From: Thermoanaerobaculia bacterium | GTDB lineage: Bacteria > Acidobacteriota > Thermoanaerobaculia > Gp7-AA8 | Assembly (NCBI GenBank): GCA_017883205.1 | Contig: JADGNZ010000042.1 | Location: 1 to 53,578 of the forward strand | Direction: 5' to 3' | Length of the DNA stretch: 53,578 bases | Shown: piece after piece, positions 41,117 through 49,566 of the stretch | Layout: each line of letters opens with the position of its first letter | How positions within the stretch are numbered: position 1 is the first letter of the stretch | Notes under the pieces: generated by a model | Database searches by the model: none | Told to the model about the DNA's origin: nothing | What the model saw: only the letters and a program-made list of their open reading frames with translations | Program-made: the position numbers and the translations under genes

Positions 41117-41703
41117 CATCGTCGCAGAGCGCCGGCAGAAGCGACACGCTGCGGCTTGTTCGTTTTCCGCTCGTGATCGTCGTGATCGCGATGGCCGGAT
41201 TGCGGACTCGAAGTGTCCAGGCACAAACGAGTGATGAATACCACGTGAAGGCGGCGTACATACTGAACTTCGCCCGCTTCATTGAATGGCCCGCGGACGT
41301 CCTGCCGGCCGGATCGCCAATGACCATCGGGATCGTAGGCGACGATCCGTTCGGCGGCACTCTCGATGATCTCCTGCGAGGCAAAACCGCAAATGGTCAT
41401 CCCATTCTGCTCAAGCATTTCCGCTGGAACGACATGGCCACGGGGTGCGAGATTGTCTTCATCAGCAGTTCCGAAGAACCCCATCTCGCGCAATTCCTTC
41501 GCTACCTCGGAACACAGAGCGTGCTGACGGTCAGTGACATCGACCGCTTCTCACTGCGGGGCGGCGTCATCGAGTTCCGAATGGTCGGCAACCGCGTTCG
41601 CTTCGACATCAACCGGGAGCCGGCCATCGCCGCGCGTCTGAGCATCAGCTCCAAACTGCTGAGTGTTGCTCGGGCGATTCATGAAGGGAGCGCCGAGAAG
41701 TGA
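41104..41703 (+). CDS. YfiR-family periplasmic regulator (DUF4154)
   Basis: 199 residues. The N-terminus has a hydrophobic signal sequence (about 20-40, ending SVQAQ). The DUF4154/YfiR pattern then follows: EYHVKAAYILNFARFIEWP, IGIVGDDPFGGTLDDLLRGK, CEIVFISSSEEPH, VLTVSDIDRFSLRGGVIEF and VRFDINREPAIAARLSISSKLLSVA. In Pseudomonas YfiR sits in the periplasm and represses the CHASE8-HAMP-GGDEF protein YfiN. Here no GGDEF gene follows. Instead the next gene is a histidine kinase whose membrane part has the same layout as YfiN, so I infer that YfiR gates a kinase. It overlaps the receptor gene upstream (13 bases) and the kinase downstream (GTGA). Confidence 0.9.
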   Translation: MALLTSSQSAGRSDTLRLVRFPLVIVVIAMAGLRTRSVQAQTSDEYHVKAAYILNFARFIEWPADVLPAGSPMTIGIVGDDPFGGTLDDLLRGKTANGHPILLKHFRWNDMATGCEIVFISSSEEPHLAQFLRYLGTQSVLTVSDIDRFSLRGGVIEFRMVGNRVRFDINREPAIAARLSISSKLLSVARAIHEGSAEK

Positions 41704-44393
41704 CCGCGAGGTGGAGAAACTCGATTCGCGGAAAGCTGATTCAGATCACGATGCTGGTGTGTCTGGTCGCAGTCCTGCTGGCGTGCGCGCTCTCCGTGGC
41801 TAAGGACGTCATCGACGAGCGCGAAGAGCTCGATACACATCTCAAGAGCTTTGGCGGGTTGATCAGTGCCGGCAGCGAGGCTCCGCTTGCCTTCAACGAT
41901 CGAAAGGCGGCCGAGGAGTCACTGTCCGTCCTTCGATTGAACAAGGCCTTCATCGGCGGCGGCATCTACACGGCGCGAGGCGATTTGTTCGCAAAATACT
42001 CTGCCAGTACAGTCTCGCTACCTCCGCACCTTCCAAGCGCGACAGCCGATAACGCAAGCAAGGAGGACCGCGTCGAGCTACGTCTTCCCATCACGCACGA
42101 TGGCGAGCGCATCGGCACCGTCTACCTCGTCGCCGATCAACGAGACCTCCGTGCCCGTTTGCAGGAAGACGCGCTATCCTCCGTGATCATCCTTCTTGTG
42201 TGCCTGACCGCCGGCTTCATCCTCACTTCGAAGCTGCAGAAAAAAGTCACGGCGCCGATCGTCGAGCTCGCGCGCGTCGCCGGCCACGTCTCGCAGCACA
42301 AGGACTACAGCGTCCGTGCAACTCCGCGCAACGCGAACAGCGGAGACGAGATCGCCAATCTGATCGCCGGATTCAACGGAATGCTCACCGAAATCGAGTA
42401 CCGTGACGACAGGCTCCTCCAGACGCAAACGGATCTCGAGAAGACGGTTGCCTGCCGCACCGAGGAGCTGACCAAAGCCAACAAAGAACTGCTCGCCGCC
42501 AAGAATGCCGCCGAGAAGACTGCCGAGGTCAACGTTCGACTGGCCCGGGAAAGCGCGCTGATTCTGAACAACGCCACCGACGGAATCCTCGGCATCGGTC
42601 TCGACAACCGGGCAACCTTCATCAACCCGGCCGGCAGCCGGATGCTCGGCATGACCCTGAGCGAGCTGCAGGAGACGTCGATTCACGCGGCCATCCACCA
42701 TTCGTACCCGGATGGCACGCCCTGGCCGGAAGCGGATTGTTCGATCAATCTGGAGATCCGCAAGGGCAAGAACTTCGGATCTCTGCACGACACATTCTGG
42801 CGGCCGGACGGCACGAGCTTTCCAGTTGAGTACTCCTCACAACCGATGTTCGATGAGGGGGGAACGCATGTCGGCGTCGTCGTCATCTTCCGCGATGTCA
42901 CCGAACGGCGTGCCGTCGAGCGGCTGAAGAGCGAATTCGTTTCGACCGTCAGTCACGAGCTGCGTACGCCGCTGACCTCGATCCGCGGCGCGCTCGGCCT
43001 CCTCGGCAGCGGGTTGCTCGGCACGATCGGCGACAAAGGCAAGCGCATGCTGGAGATCGCCGTCAGCAACACCGACCGCCTCGTCCGGCTCATCAACGAC
43101 ATCCTTGATATCGAACGGATCGGTTCCGGGAAGAGCGAATTGACGCGCGGCCATGTCGATGCACACGCCGTGATGGTTCAAGCGTTCGAGGGAGTTCTCT
43201 CGATGGCGGACCAGGCCGGCGTGCGGCTGGCGATCGAGCCAGCATCCGGCGACCTTTGGGGCGATGCCGACCGGATCGTGCAGACGCTCACCAACCTGCT
43301 CGGCAACGCCATCAAGTTCTCGCCCCGCGACACGACCGTGACCGTGAGCGGCGCTGCGAATGGCTCCGAGTTCGTGTTCTGCGTCAGCGATCAGGGGCGC
43401 GGCGTTCCCGAGGAGAAGCTCGATACGATCTTCGAGCGCTTCAGCCAGGTGGATGCCTCCGATTCCCGCGACAAAGGGGGCTCCGGCCTCGGCCTAGCCA
43501 TCTGCCAGAGCATCGTGCAGGCGCACGGCGGCCGAATCTGGGCCGAGAAGAACGAACCGGCCGGCAGCCGCTTTCAGTTCACCATTCCGCTGGCCGCTCC
43601 CTCAACGGCAGACAGCGAGACCATCCTGCCGCCACCCTCCAGGCACTTCCTCGTTTTTCAGAGCGACGATTCGACGAACATCGTGAATATCCTGGAACGA
43701 CGCGGATTCGGCGTCGTGACCGTAGCACCGTTATCCGGCGCGAGCGAAGTCGCCGCGAGCATGCAGCCCGACGCGATCATCCTCGATCTATCCGACAGCG
43801 GCAGCGGCCGTCTGATCGTCGAGGCGCTCCAGGCAAACGCCAATACGCGCGACATCCCCATCGTCGTCGTGGGACCGTTCCCCGATTCGGGCGAGAGCTA
43901 TGCGGGTGCGGTGGCGAGCTGGGTCGGCAAACCTTGCAAGGGTGACGACCTAAATCACGCCGTCGATCTCGCACTCGATCGTGGCGGCGTGCCGACCGTC
44001 CTCCTCGTGGAAGACGATCTCGATCTCTCACGGATCATGACCACGGTCCTGCAAAGCCACGGCATTCGGACTTTTCACGCGGTCACGGGCAAAGAAGCCG
44101 TACGTCTTTGCAGGCAACACGAGCCCCGTCTGATCGTTCTCGATCTCGTCCTCCCCGACATAGACGGCTACGAGGTCGTCAATTCTCTCCGCGGGAGCAA
44201 GACTCTCGGGCGAATCCCGCTTCTCGTCTACTCAGCGCTCGACGTCGGAAGCGCCGATCAGTCGCGCCTTCGCCTCGGGCCGACAGAGTTTCTGACGAAG
44301 AGCCGGTGCAGCCTGAAAGACGTTGAAGACCACATCATTCGCCTGCTCGAAGCAGTCAAGCCCCGGAAGGTTCAGGAACCTCATGCAGCCTAG
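41700..44393 (+). CDS. CHASE8-HAMP-PAS hybrid histidine kinase with two receivers
   Basis: 897 residues from a GTG overlapping the YfiR stop. Layout: membrane segment ~14-34, a periplasmic CHASE8-like domain (AGSEAPLAFNDRKAAEESL, IGGGIYTARGDLFAKY), membrane segment ~160-180, HAMP (TAPIVELARVAGHV), coiled coil, PAS (~275-405), HisKA with SHELRTPLTSIRG (His419), ATPase (LLGNAIKFSPRD, VSDQGRGVPEEKL, GGSGLGLAI), a first receiver-like domain (~640-755, Asp in AIILDLSDSGSG, Lys in WVGKPCKG) and a second receiver (~765-885, LIVLDLVLPDIDG, FLTKSRC). It is the inner-membrane sensor most directly coupled to YfiR. The following gene is a close paralogue. Confidence 0.93.
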   Translation: MTARWRNSIRGKLIQITMLVCLVAVLLACALSVAKDVIDEREELDTHLKSFGGLISAGSEAPLAFNDRKAAEESLSVLRLNKAFIGGGIYTARGDLFAKYSASTVSLPPHLPSATADNASKEDRVELRLPITHDGERIGTVYLVADQRDLRARLQEDALSSVIILLVCLTAGFILTSKLQKKVTAPIVELARVAGHVSQHKDYSVRATPRNANSGDEIANLIAGFNGMLTEIEYRDDRLLQTQTDLEKTVACRTEELTKANKELLAAKNAAEKTAEVNVRLARESALILNNATDGILGIGLDNRATFINPAGSRMLGMTLSELQETSIHAAIHHSYPDGTPWPEADCSINLEIRKGKNFGSLHDTFWRPDGTSFPVEYSSQPMFDEGGTHVGVVVIFRDVTERRAVERLKSEFVSTVSHELRTPLTSIRGALGLLGSGLLGTIGDKGKRMLEIAVSNTDRLVRLINDILDIERIGSGKSELTRGHVDAHAVMVQAFEGVLSMADQAGVRLAIEPASGDLWGDADRIVQTLTNLLGNAIKFSPRDTTVTVSGAANGSEFVFCVSDQGRGVPEEKLDTIFERFSQVDASDSRDKGGSGLGLAICQSIVQAHGGRIWAEKNEPAGSRFQFTIPLAAPSTADSETILPPPSRHFLVFQSDDSTNIVNILERRGFGVVTVAPLSGASEVAASMQPDAIILDLSDSGSGRLIVEALQANANTRDIPIVVVGPFPDSGESYAGAVASWVGKPCKGDDLNHAVDLALDRGGVPTVLLVEDDLDLSRIMTTVLQSHGIRTFHAVTGKEAVRLCRQHEPRLIVLDLVLPDIDGYEVVNSLRGSKTLGRIPLLVYSALDVGSADQSRLRLGPTEFLTKSRCSLKDVEDHIIRLLEAVKPRKVQEPHAA

Positions 44394-46761
44394 ACACACT
44401 CCGGCGTCACGGCCGATTCCGTTGACGGCTCCTTCAACACGCCAGTCTCTGCCGCCTTCGATTCGTGGAAGGCTGACGCGGATCAACATGCTGACCAGCA
44501 CGACCGCCGTGCTGCTCACCTGCCTCGGGCTCACAATCACGGGTCTTCTCAACGTACGGAAACGGATGACTGCCGACCTTTCGATGATCTCGCAAGTGGT
44601 CGGGACCAACACCACCGCGGCGTTGGCGAAAGGAGATCGTCAGGCGGCGCGTGCGGTCCTGAACACACTTCGCGCAAAGCCGTCGATCGTCGCTGCCGCA
44701 ATCTATACAAAGCAAGGGGAGCTGTTCGCCCGATACGAGCCGACGGCATCCGTCTCTGTTCCTCGCGTCTTGCAGCCCGACGGCTTTTATGACCGGCCTG
44801 ATCGCCTCGAATTGTTTTACGAGATCCGTTTCCAGCATGAGCGTCTGGGCACGCTTTACGTCGCTTCCGATGCCCGCGACCGCAACGCACGGCTGAAGGA
44901 ATACGCCGCAATCGCGGGAGGGATCGGCCTCTTTTCACTCCTCGTCGCTTATGTTTTGGCGGCGGCGTTACAAGGAAGTATCTCGAAACCAATCGTTGAG
45001 CTGGCACGCATCGCCGGGCTCATTGCGCGCGAGAGAAACTTCCACGTTCGGGCCAGTCCCTTCGGTGCAAATGGAAGTGCCGAGATCGCAAACCTGGTGG
45101 CGGGATTCAACAGCATGCTCGCGGAGATCGAGCAGCGCGACCTGGAAATGGCTCTCGACAAAACGGAGCTCGAGATGATTGTGGCCCTGCGCACCGAGGA
45201 GCTGCTCGCTGCAAAGAACGCCGCCGAACAGACCGCGGCGATCAACGCCAAACTTGCCAGCGAGAGCGCCTTGATCCTCAACAGCTCGAACGACGGCATC
45301 TTTGGTGTCGATCTCGACTCGGAACCTACGTTTCTCAATCCCGCCGGCTCCCGCATGCTCGGCCGCTCGCTCGCTGAATTGCAGGGAGCATCGATGCACC
45401 AACTCATTCACCATTCGCGCCCCGACGGAACGCCCTGGCCCGAAGCCGAATGTCACCTCGGTACAGCGTTACTTCGAGGCGAATCCTTCATGGCGACCGA
45501 TGACACATTCTGGCGGCCGGACGGCACATGTTTCCCGGTCGAGTACTCGGCCACACCGATGTTCAACGAAAGCGGCAACCGGCTCGGCGCAGTCGTCACG
45601 TTCCGCGACGTGACCGAACGGAAGGCCGTCGAACGGCTGAAGAGCGAATTCGTCTCGACCGTCAGCCACGAGCTGCGCACGCCGCTGACTTCCATTCGCG
45701 GAGCGCTCGGCCTGCTGGGCAGCGGGTTGCTCGGCCCGATCGAGGAAAAAAGTCAGCGAATGCTGCAGATCGCGGTCAGCAATACCGATCGCCTCGTCCG
45801 GCTCATCAACGACATTCTCGATCTGGAGAGGATGGGATCGGGAAACATCGAGCTATCACACCGCGCCTTCGATGCACACTCGGTCATGCTTCAGGCATCG
45901 GAAGGCGTTCAGCCGGTGGCCTGCCAGGCAGGCGTACGAATCGTCGTCGAGCCAGTATCCGCAGCGCTCCTCGGCGACAGCGACCGGATCATCCAGACCT
46001 TGACCAACCTGCTCGGCAACGCCATCAAGTTCTCGCCTCGCGACACGACCGTGACCCTGAGCGCCATTGCGAACGGCTCCGAGCTCGTGTTCTGCGTCAG
46101 CGATCAGGGGCGCGGCATCCCGGAGGAAAAGCTCGAGTCGATCTTCGAACGTTTCAGCCAGGTGGATGCCTCCGATTCCCGCGACAAAGGGGGCTCCGGC
46201 CTCGGACTCGCCATCTGCCAGAGCATCGTGCACGCGCACGGCGGCCGTATCTGGGCCGAGAAGAACGAGCCGGCCGGCAGCCGTTTTCAGTTCACGATTC
46301 CGCTGGCAGTTGCGTCCACCGTCAATGCAGAAAAAGACGACCTCGCTCGGCCCGTCGATATCGCCTGCAGCGAGCCCACGGTTCTCGTGGTGGAAGACGA
46401 TCTCGATCTCGCACGCGTCATGACCACGTCGCTGCAGAACCACGGCATCCGGACCCTTCATGCGCCCAACGGCAAAGATGCGATCCAGCTATCCACGCAG
46501 CACATGCCGAGTCTGATCGTCCTCGATCCCGGCCTACCTGACATCAGCGGCTTCGAAGTCGTCGACGCGTTGCGCCAGAACGCGGCTCTCACAGACATCC
46601 CGATCCTCGTCTACTCGGCGCTCGAAGTCGGGAGCGCCGATCGCCTTCGACTCGGGGCCACAGAGTTTCTGACGAAGAGCAGGTGCACTCCGGCGGAGTT
46701 CGAACGGCACGTCATGCGGCTGATCGCGGCTGTAACGAGCGGACGCCAGCACGCTGCGTAG
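44383..46761 (+). CDS. Paralogous CHASE8-HAMP-PAS hybrid histidine kinase with one receiver
   Basis: 792 residues. The ATG at 44383 overlaps the end of the preceding kinase by 11 bases and has AGGAAC just upstream; an in-frame ATG 60 bases earlier lies deeper in the previous gene. Same order as the neighbour: membrane segment, CHASE8-like domain, membrane segment, HAMP (SKPIVELARIAGLI), coiled coil, PAS, HisKA SHELRTPLTSIRG (His429), ATPase, but only one receiver (LIVLDPGLPDISG, FLTKSRC). The kinase cores share long identical stretches even in DNA, for example the segment coding FSQVDASDSRDKGGSGLGL. A tandem duplication, kept similar by selection or gene conversion, is clear. The periplasmic parts have diverged, so the two may sense different states. 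Confidence 0.93.
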   Translation: MQPRHTPASRPIPLTAPSTRQSLPPSIRGRLTRINMLTSTTAVLLTCLGLTITGLLNVRKRMTADLSMISQVVGTNTTAALAKGDRQAARAVLNTLRAKPSIVAAAIYTKQGELFARYEPTASVSVPRVLQPDGFYDRPDRLELFYEIRFQHERLGTLYVASDARDRNARLKEYAAIAGGIGLFSLLVAYVLAAALQGSISKPIVELARIAGLIARERNFHVRASPFGANGSAEIANLVAGFNSMLAEIEQRDLEMALDKTELEMIVALRTEELLAAKNAAEQTAAINAKLASESALILNSSNDGIFGVDLDSEPTFLNPAGSRMLGRSLAELQGASMHQLIHHSRPDGTPWPEAECHLGTALLRGESFMATDDTFWRPDGTCFPVEYSATPMFNESGNRLGAVVTFRDVTERKAVERLKSEFVSTVSHELRTPLTSIRGALGLLGSGLLGPIEEKSQRMLQIAVSNTDRLVRLINDILDLERMGSGNIELSHRAFDAHSVMLQASEGVQPVACQAGVRIVVEPVSAALLGDSDRIIQTLTNLLGNAIKFSPRDTTVTLSAIANGSELVFCVSDQGRGIPEEKLESIFERFSQVDASDSRDKGGSGLGLAICQSIVHAHGGRIWAEKNEPAGSRFQFTIPLAVASTVNAEKDDLARPVDIACSEPTVLVVEDDLDLARVMTTSLQNHGIRTLHAPNGKDAIQLSTQHMPSLIVLDPGLPDISGFEVVDALRQNAALTDIPILVYSALEVGSADRLRLGATEFLTKSRCTPAEFERHVMRLIAAVTSGRQHAA

Positions 46762-46793
46762 GGTCTTCGCGCGGCGCCGGCCACAAAAGACAT

Positions 46794-46864
46794 TTTCACG
46801 CGGAGGCGCGGAGATGCGGAGAAAACCGGGCCAACTCCCTCCGCGACTCCGCGTCTCCGCGTGA
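46794..46864. repeat. GCGGAG-type hairpin repeat (family A)
   Basis: The left arm begins TTTCACGCGGAGGCGCGGAG and the right arm ends GACTCCGCGTCTCCGCGTGA. It follows the second kinase and precedes the response regulator gene. TGTATTTTTCCG lies ~25 bases after it, as near the half copy upstream of the receptor gene. Confidence 0.85.
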
Positions 46865-46912
46865 CCGTTCCCTCGCCATTCCTGCGACGTTTGTATTTTT
46901 CCGAGCGTCCCG

Positions 46913-47308
46913 ATGCACTCATCCAGCATGCCGCGTAAACATCTGCTTCTGGTCGTGGACGACGAAGACGACATCCGCGAAGTGGCCGGCCTGAGCTTGG
47001 ATCTGACCGAGGGCTGGACGGTCCTGACGGCCAACGGTGGTGCCGCGGGAATGGCGCTCGCGGCCTCCTCGCATCCCGACGCCATCCTCCTCGATGTGAT
47101 GATGCCGGACTGGGACGGCCCGACGACGCTACGAGCACTGCAGGGGCTGGACGTCACCGAGTCGATCCCCGTCATTTTCCTCACGGCGAAAGTTCAGGAA
47201 TCCGACCGGCAGAAGTTCATGCTCATGGGCGTCCGCGGAATCATCGCCAAGCCCTTCGATCCGCTCACCCTCGGCCAGCAGATCAGGAACCTCTTGTCGT
47301 GGAACTGA
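46913..47308 (+). CDS. Single-domain response regulator
   Basis: 131 residues, or 126 if translation starts at the second ATG (46928); neither has a good ribosome site. Receiver domain only: VVDDEDDIREVA, phospho-acceptor in AILLDVMMPDWDG, switch Thr in VIFLTAK, and Lys in GIIAKPFDPLTLG. It follows the two hybrid kinases on the same strand after a hairpin repeat, so it is probably in the same pathway but perhaps separately transcribed. It converges with the DUF486 gene, ending four bases before it. Confidence 0.92.
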   Translation: MHSSSMPRKHLLLVVDDEDDIREVAGLSLDLTEGWTVLTANGGAAGMALAASSHPDAILLDVMMPDWDGPTTLRALQGLDVTESIPVIFLTAKVQESDRQKFMLMGVRGIIAKPFDPLTLGQQIRNLLSWN

Positions 47309-47312
47309 GTGG

Positions 47313-47651
47313 TCACCGGAACATGAAGAACACCGCGCCAATGAGGCAAAGACCGGCCCATAAGAAATTGAGGTTGATCGTCTGCTTCATGTAAATGACC
47401 GCGAAGGGAACGAAGACACAAAGCGTGACGACTTCCTGAATGACTTTCAACTGCGCCAGAGATAGCCGTCCGAAGCCGATGCGGTTCGCCGGCACCTGCA
47501 CCATGTATTCGAAAAACGCGATGCCCCAACTGATGGTGGCTGCGATGTACCACGGCTTCAGAGACAAGTTCCTGAGATGGGCATACCAGGCGAACGTCAT
47601 GAACAAGTTGGAGATCGCGAGCAAGGTGACGGTCACGGCAATGGTTCGCAA
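47313..47651 (-). CDS. DUF486 small membrane protein (DMT family)
   Basis: 112 residues. The start is a TTG at 47649-47651 because AGGAGG lies seven bases upstream and the family begins with the sequence found here (RTIAVTVTLLAISNLFMTFAWYAHL). A longer version of the frame has no ribosome site. Four membrane helices are predicted: about 3-22, 30-50, 68-88 and 92-110, with FFEYMVQVPANRIG between the second and third. DUF486 belongs to the drug/metabolite transporter superfamily of four-helix proteins; the substrate is unknown. The C-terminus reads IGAVFFMFR. It is convergent with the response regulator. Confidence 0.9.
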   Translation of the reverse strand: MRTIAVTVTLLAISNLFMTFAWYAHLRNLSLKPWYIAATISWGIAFFEYMVQVPANRIGFGRLSLAQLKVIQEVVTLCVFVPFAVIYMKQTINLNFLWAGLCLIGAVFFMFR

Positions 47652-47729
47652 GGAATCCTCCTGATCGGAAGATACTCCGGTTCGATACCGACTCACTGAG
47701 CCGATGCGCTCTTGTATTACAGTCTTTGC

Positions 47730-47984
47730 ATGAGGTCACTCACGCCGCGCCTTCCCGACGCGATGGTGGCTGAGATCGAGTCCGAAGCTCGTGCTAACGG
47801 CATCTCGAAGTCCGCTGTCGTTCGACGCCGGCTTGAGCGCGCATCGACTCGTCCACTGACATTCTTCGATCTCGCTGCGGACCTGATCGGAGGCGTCGAC
47901 GATGATCGAATACCGAGTGATCTTTCGTCGCGCAAGAAGAGCTATCTCCAAAGCCGAGGGTACGGCAAGCGCGGTCATCGCTAA
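47730..47984 (+). CDS. RHH antitoxin-like protein
   Basis: 84 residues from the ATG at 47730. A slightly longer frame from 47712 is open but starts inside a likely promoter (TATTAC). The N-terminal MRSLTPRLPDAMVAEIESEA and NGISKSAVVRRRLE form the strand-helix-helix of RHH antitoxins. The C-terminal part (LTFFDLAADLIGGVDDDRIPSD then SRKKSYLQSRGYGKR) has the usual tail of antitoxins paired with PIN toxins. No toxin gene follows: a family B hairpin repeat begins 28 bases after the stop. The leader is very short and has no ribosome site, as for the VapB gene at 35075. Confidence 0.8.
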   Translation: MRSLTPRLPDAMVAEIESEARANGISKSAVVRRRLERASTRPLTFFDLAADLIGGVDDDRIPSDLSSRKKSYLQSRGYGKRGHR

Positions 47985-48011
47985 TGCGGTGTACTCGTCG
48001 GACGAGACTGA

Positions 48012-48075
48012 ACCACAGAGACACCGAGTGCACAGAGAGTTAGAGCCTTACTTTGCGCTCTCTGTGTCCTTGTGG
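48012..48075. repeat. ACAGAG-type hairpin repeat (family B)
   Basis: Left arm ACCACAGAGACACCGAG with further CACAGAGAG, right arm CTCTCTGTGTCCTTGTGG. Second copy of the element at 4066-4121. It follows the RHH antitoxin-like gene at the place where a toxin gene would be expected. Confidence 0.85.
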
Positions 48076-48113
48076 CCGGATCCCAACCACCGAGGCGGGA
48101 CGCCTCGATGGCC

Positions 48114-48139
48114 GCACTCGGGCGTCCTCGCCCGAGTGC
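48114..48139 (-). terminator. Perfect 11-bp hairpin downstream of the sulfur operon
   Basis: GCACTCGGGCG and its exact complement flank the four-base loop TCCT. It lies about 80 bases beyond the stop of the last gene of the minus-strand sulfur operon. No T-run is present on either strand, so it may be a repeat of its own (a GAGGCGGGACGCCTC dyad adjoins it at about 48092-48106) that also ends transcripts. Confidence 0.5.
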
Positions 48140-48216
48140 TGTCAGGGCGGAGGCGAAATCCGTCGACGTTTCTCTCTTGCGTGAAGCACGCTTCGTGGTT
48201 CAAGGGTTTGCCAGCG

Positions 48217-49566
48217 TCAGGAATCGAACGAAGCCACAACATCGACCGCGCGCTGGATGTCGTCGCGGTTGTTGGCCAGGCCGGCTGAGGCGCGGACGGC
48301 ACCGACGGCGGTGCCGGTGCATGCGGCGAAACGTTCCGGCGTGAAGGTGGCGCCGAGGTCTGCGAGGCAGTCGCCGACGCGCGTGGGGTCGAGGCCGAAT
48401 GCGGATTCCGAGGCGCCTGGGTTGCAGAAACAGCCGCCGCGCAGCGACACGCCGGCCTGACGTGCGCGCGTCTCGACGAGCGTGTACGGCATCGGCACTC
48501 CGTCGCGATCGCAGACATTGAAGGCGACCGTGCCGCCACGATCGATCGTGTTCGCTGGGCCGTAGATCTTGACCAGCGGAGCACCGTTTCGGTGGCGCAG
48601 AGCTCGAAGTTGCTCGATCAACATCCGCGTGAGCGCGGCCACGTGCGCGGACAGGCGATCCATGCCCGCCTCGGCGAGCAGGTCGAATCCTGCATCGAGT
48701 CCGGCGATGCCGAGGAAGTCGGGCGTGCCGTCTTCGAAGGCTTCGTGACGCGACCGCAGAAAGTGCGTATCCGCGGCGACCGACGCGAACAGGACCGTGC
48801 CTCCCGCGAACCAGGGACGCCCCAGCTTGGCCAGCGCCTCGCGCCGCGCCAAGAGCGCTCCGACACCGGTCGGATAGCCGAAGAGTTTGTAGAACGACAT
48901 CGCTACGAAGTCGGCGGGACATTGCCGGAGGCTGAAGGCGCGGCTCGGCACGTACGCCGCGAGATCGAGCAGAACGTCGAAGCCCCGCGACTTCGCCTTG
49001 GCGACGAGGCCGAGCGGATGCCACACGCCGGAGAAGTTCGATTGCGCCGGAAAGGCCAGCAACCCTCCGTTCGGCTCACTCTCGATGATCCCCTCAGCGT
49101 CTTGTAACCGCAGCTCATCGTCGAGCGGGATGTAGCGCACGCGCGCTCCAGCGCGGCGCGCGTACTCACGGATGCCGTTCACGGAGTTGTGATTGTCGGC
49201 CGAGAGGAGAAACGTCGAATCCGCCCCGAACGGGTAGCTCTCCGCCACCAGCTTGATAGCCGCACTCGTGTTCGCGGTGAAGCAGACATCGTGCGTCGAC
49301 TCATCAGCGTCGAGGAACTGCAACACACGCCGCCGCGACGCGACGATGATCGCCGTGCTCGTGCGCGACGGCCCCGAATCTGAGTGCGGATTCCCAAAGA
49401 TCCCCTCGGACAGCATCGCCTGATGCGCGCGGAGTTGCGAGTCGCCGTAGAGTGCGCTCCCCGCGTAGTCGAGATAGGCATGATCCTGCGCATCGAGCCG
49501 GCTGAACTCCCGATCCCGCAACGCCTCGAACGAGATCTGCGTTTCGGCGAGGGCGGCGCTCAGCAT
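48217..49566 (-). CDS. Class V aminotransferase, cysteine desulfurase/MOCOS-like
   Basis: 449 residues. The start at 49564-49566 follows GGAGGCG and overlaps the stop of the upstream gene; a longer open frame upstream is a shadow. It is a PLP enzyme of the cysteine-desulfurase fold. YLDYAGSALYG opens it, SADNHNSV lies at 122-129, and the PLP lysine is Lys227 in SFYKLFGYPTGVGALL. Near the C-terminus is the sulfur-carrier cysteine loop RGGCFCNPGASE (Cys379, Cys381). The FYKxFGYPTG and CFCNPGA motifs are those of molybdenum-cofactor sulfurases rather than NifS/IscS, but the MOSC domain is absent. As the last gene of a sulfur-transport operon it probably handles persulfide in the cytoplasm. Confidence 0.88.
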   Translation of the reverse strand: MLSAALAETQISFEALRDREFSRLDAQDHAYLDYAGSALYGDSQLRAHQAMLSEGIFGNPHSDSGPSRTSTAIIVASRRRVLQFLDADESTHDVCFTANTSAAIKLVAESYPFGADSTFLLSADNHNSVNGIREYARRAGARVRYIPLDDELRLQDAEGIIESEPNGGLLAFPAQSNFSGVWHPLGLVAKAKSRGFDVLLDLAAYVPSRAFSLRQCPADFVAMSFYKLFGYPTGVGALLARREALAKLGRPWFAGGTVLFASVAADTHFLRSRHEAFEDGTPDFLGIAGLDAGFDLLAEAGMDRLSAHVAALTRMLIEQLRALRHRNGAPLVKIYGPANTIDRGGTVAFNVCDRDGVPMPYTLVETRARQAGVSLRGGCFCNPGASESAFGLDPTRVGDCLADLGATFTPERFAACTGTAVGAVRASAGLANNRDDIQRAVDVVASFDS

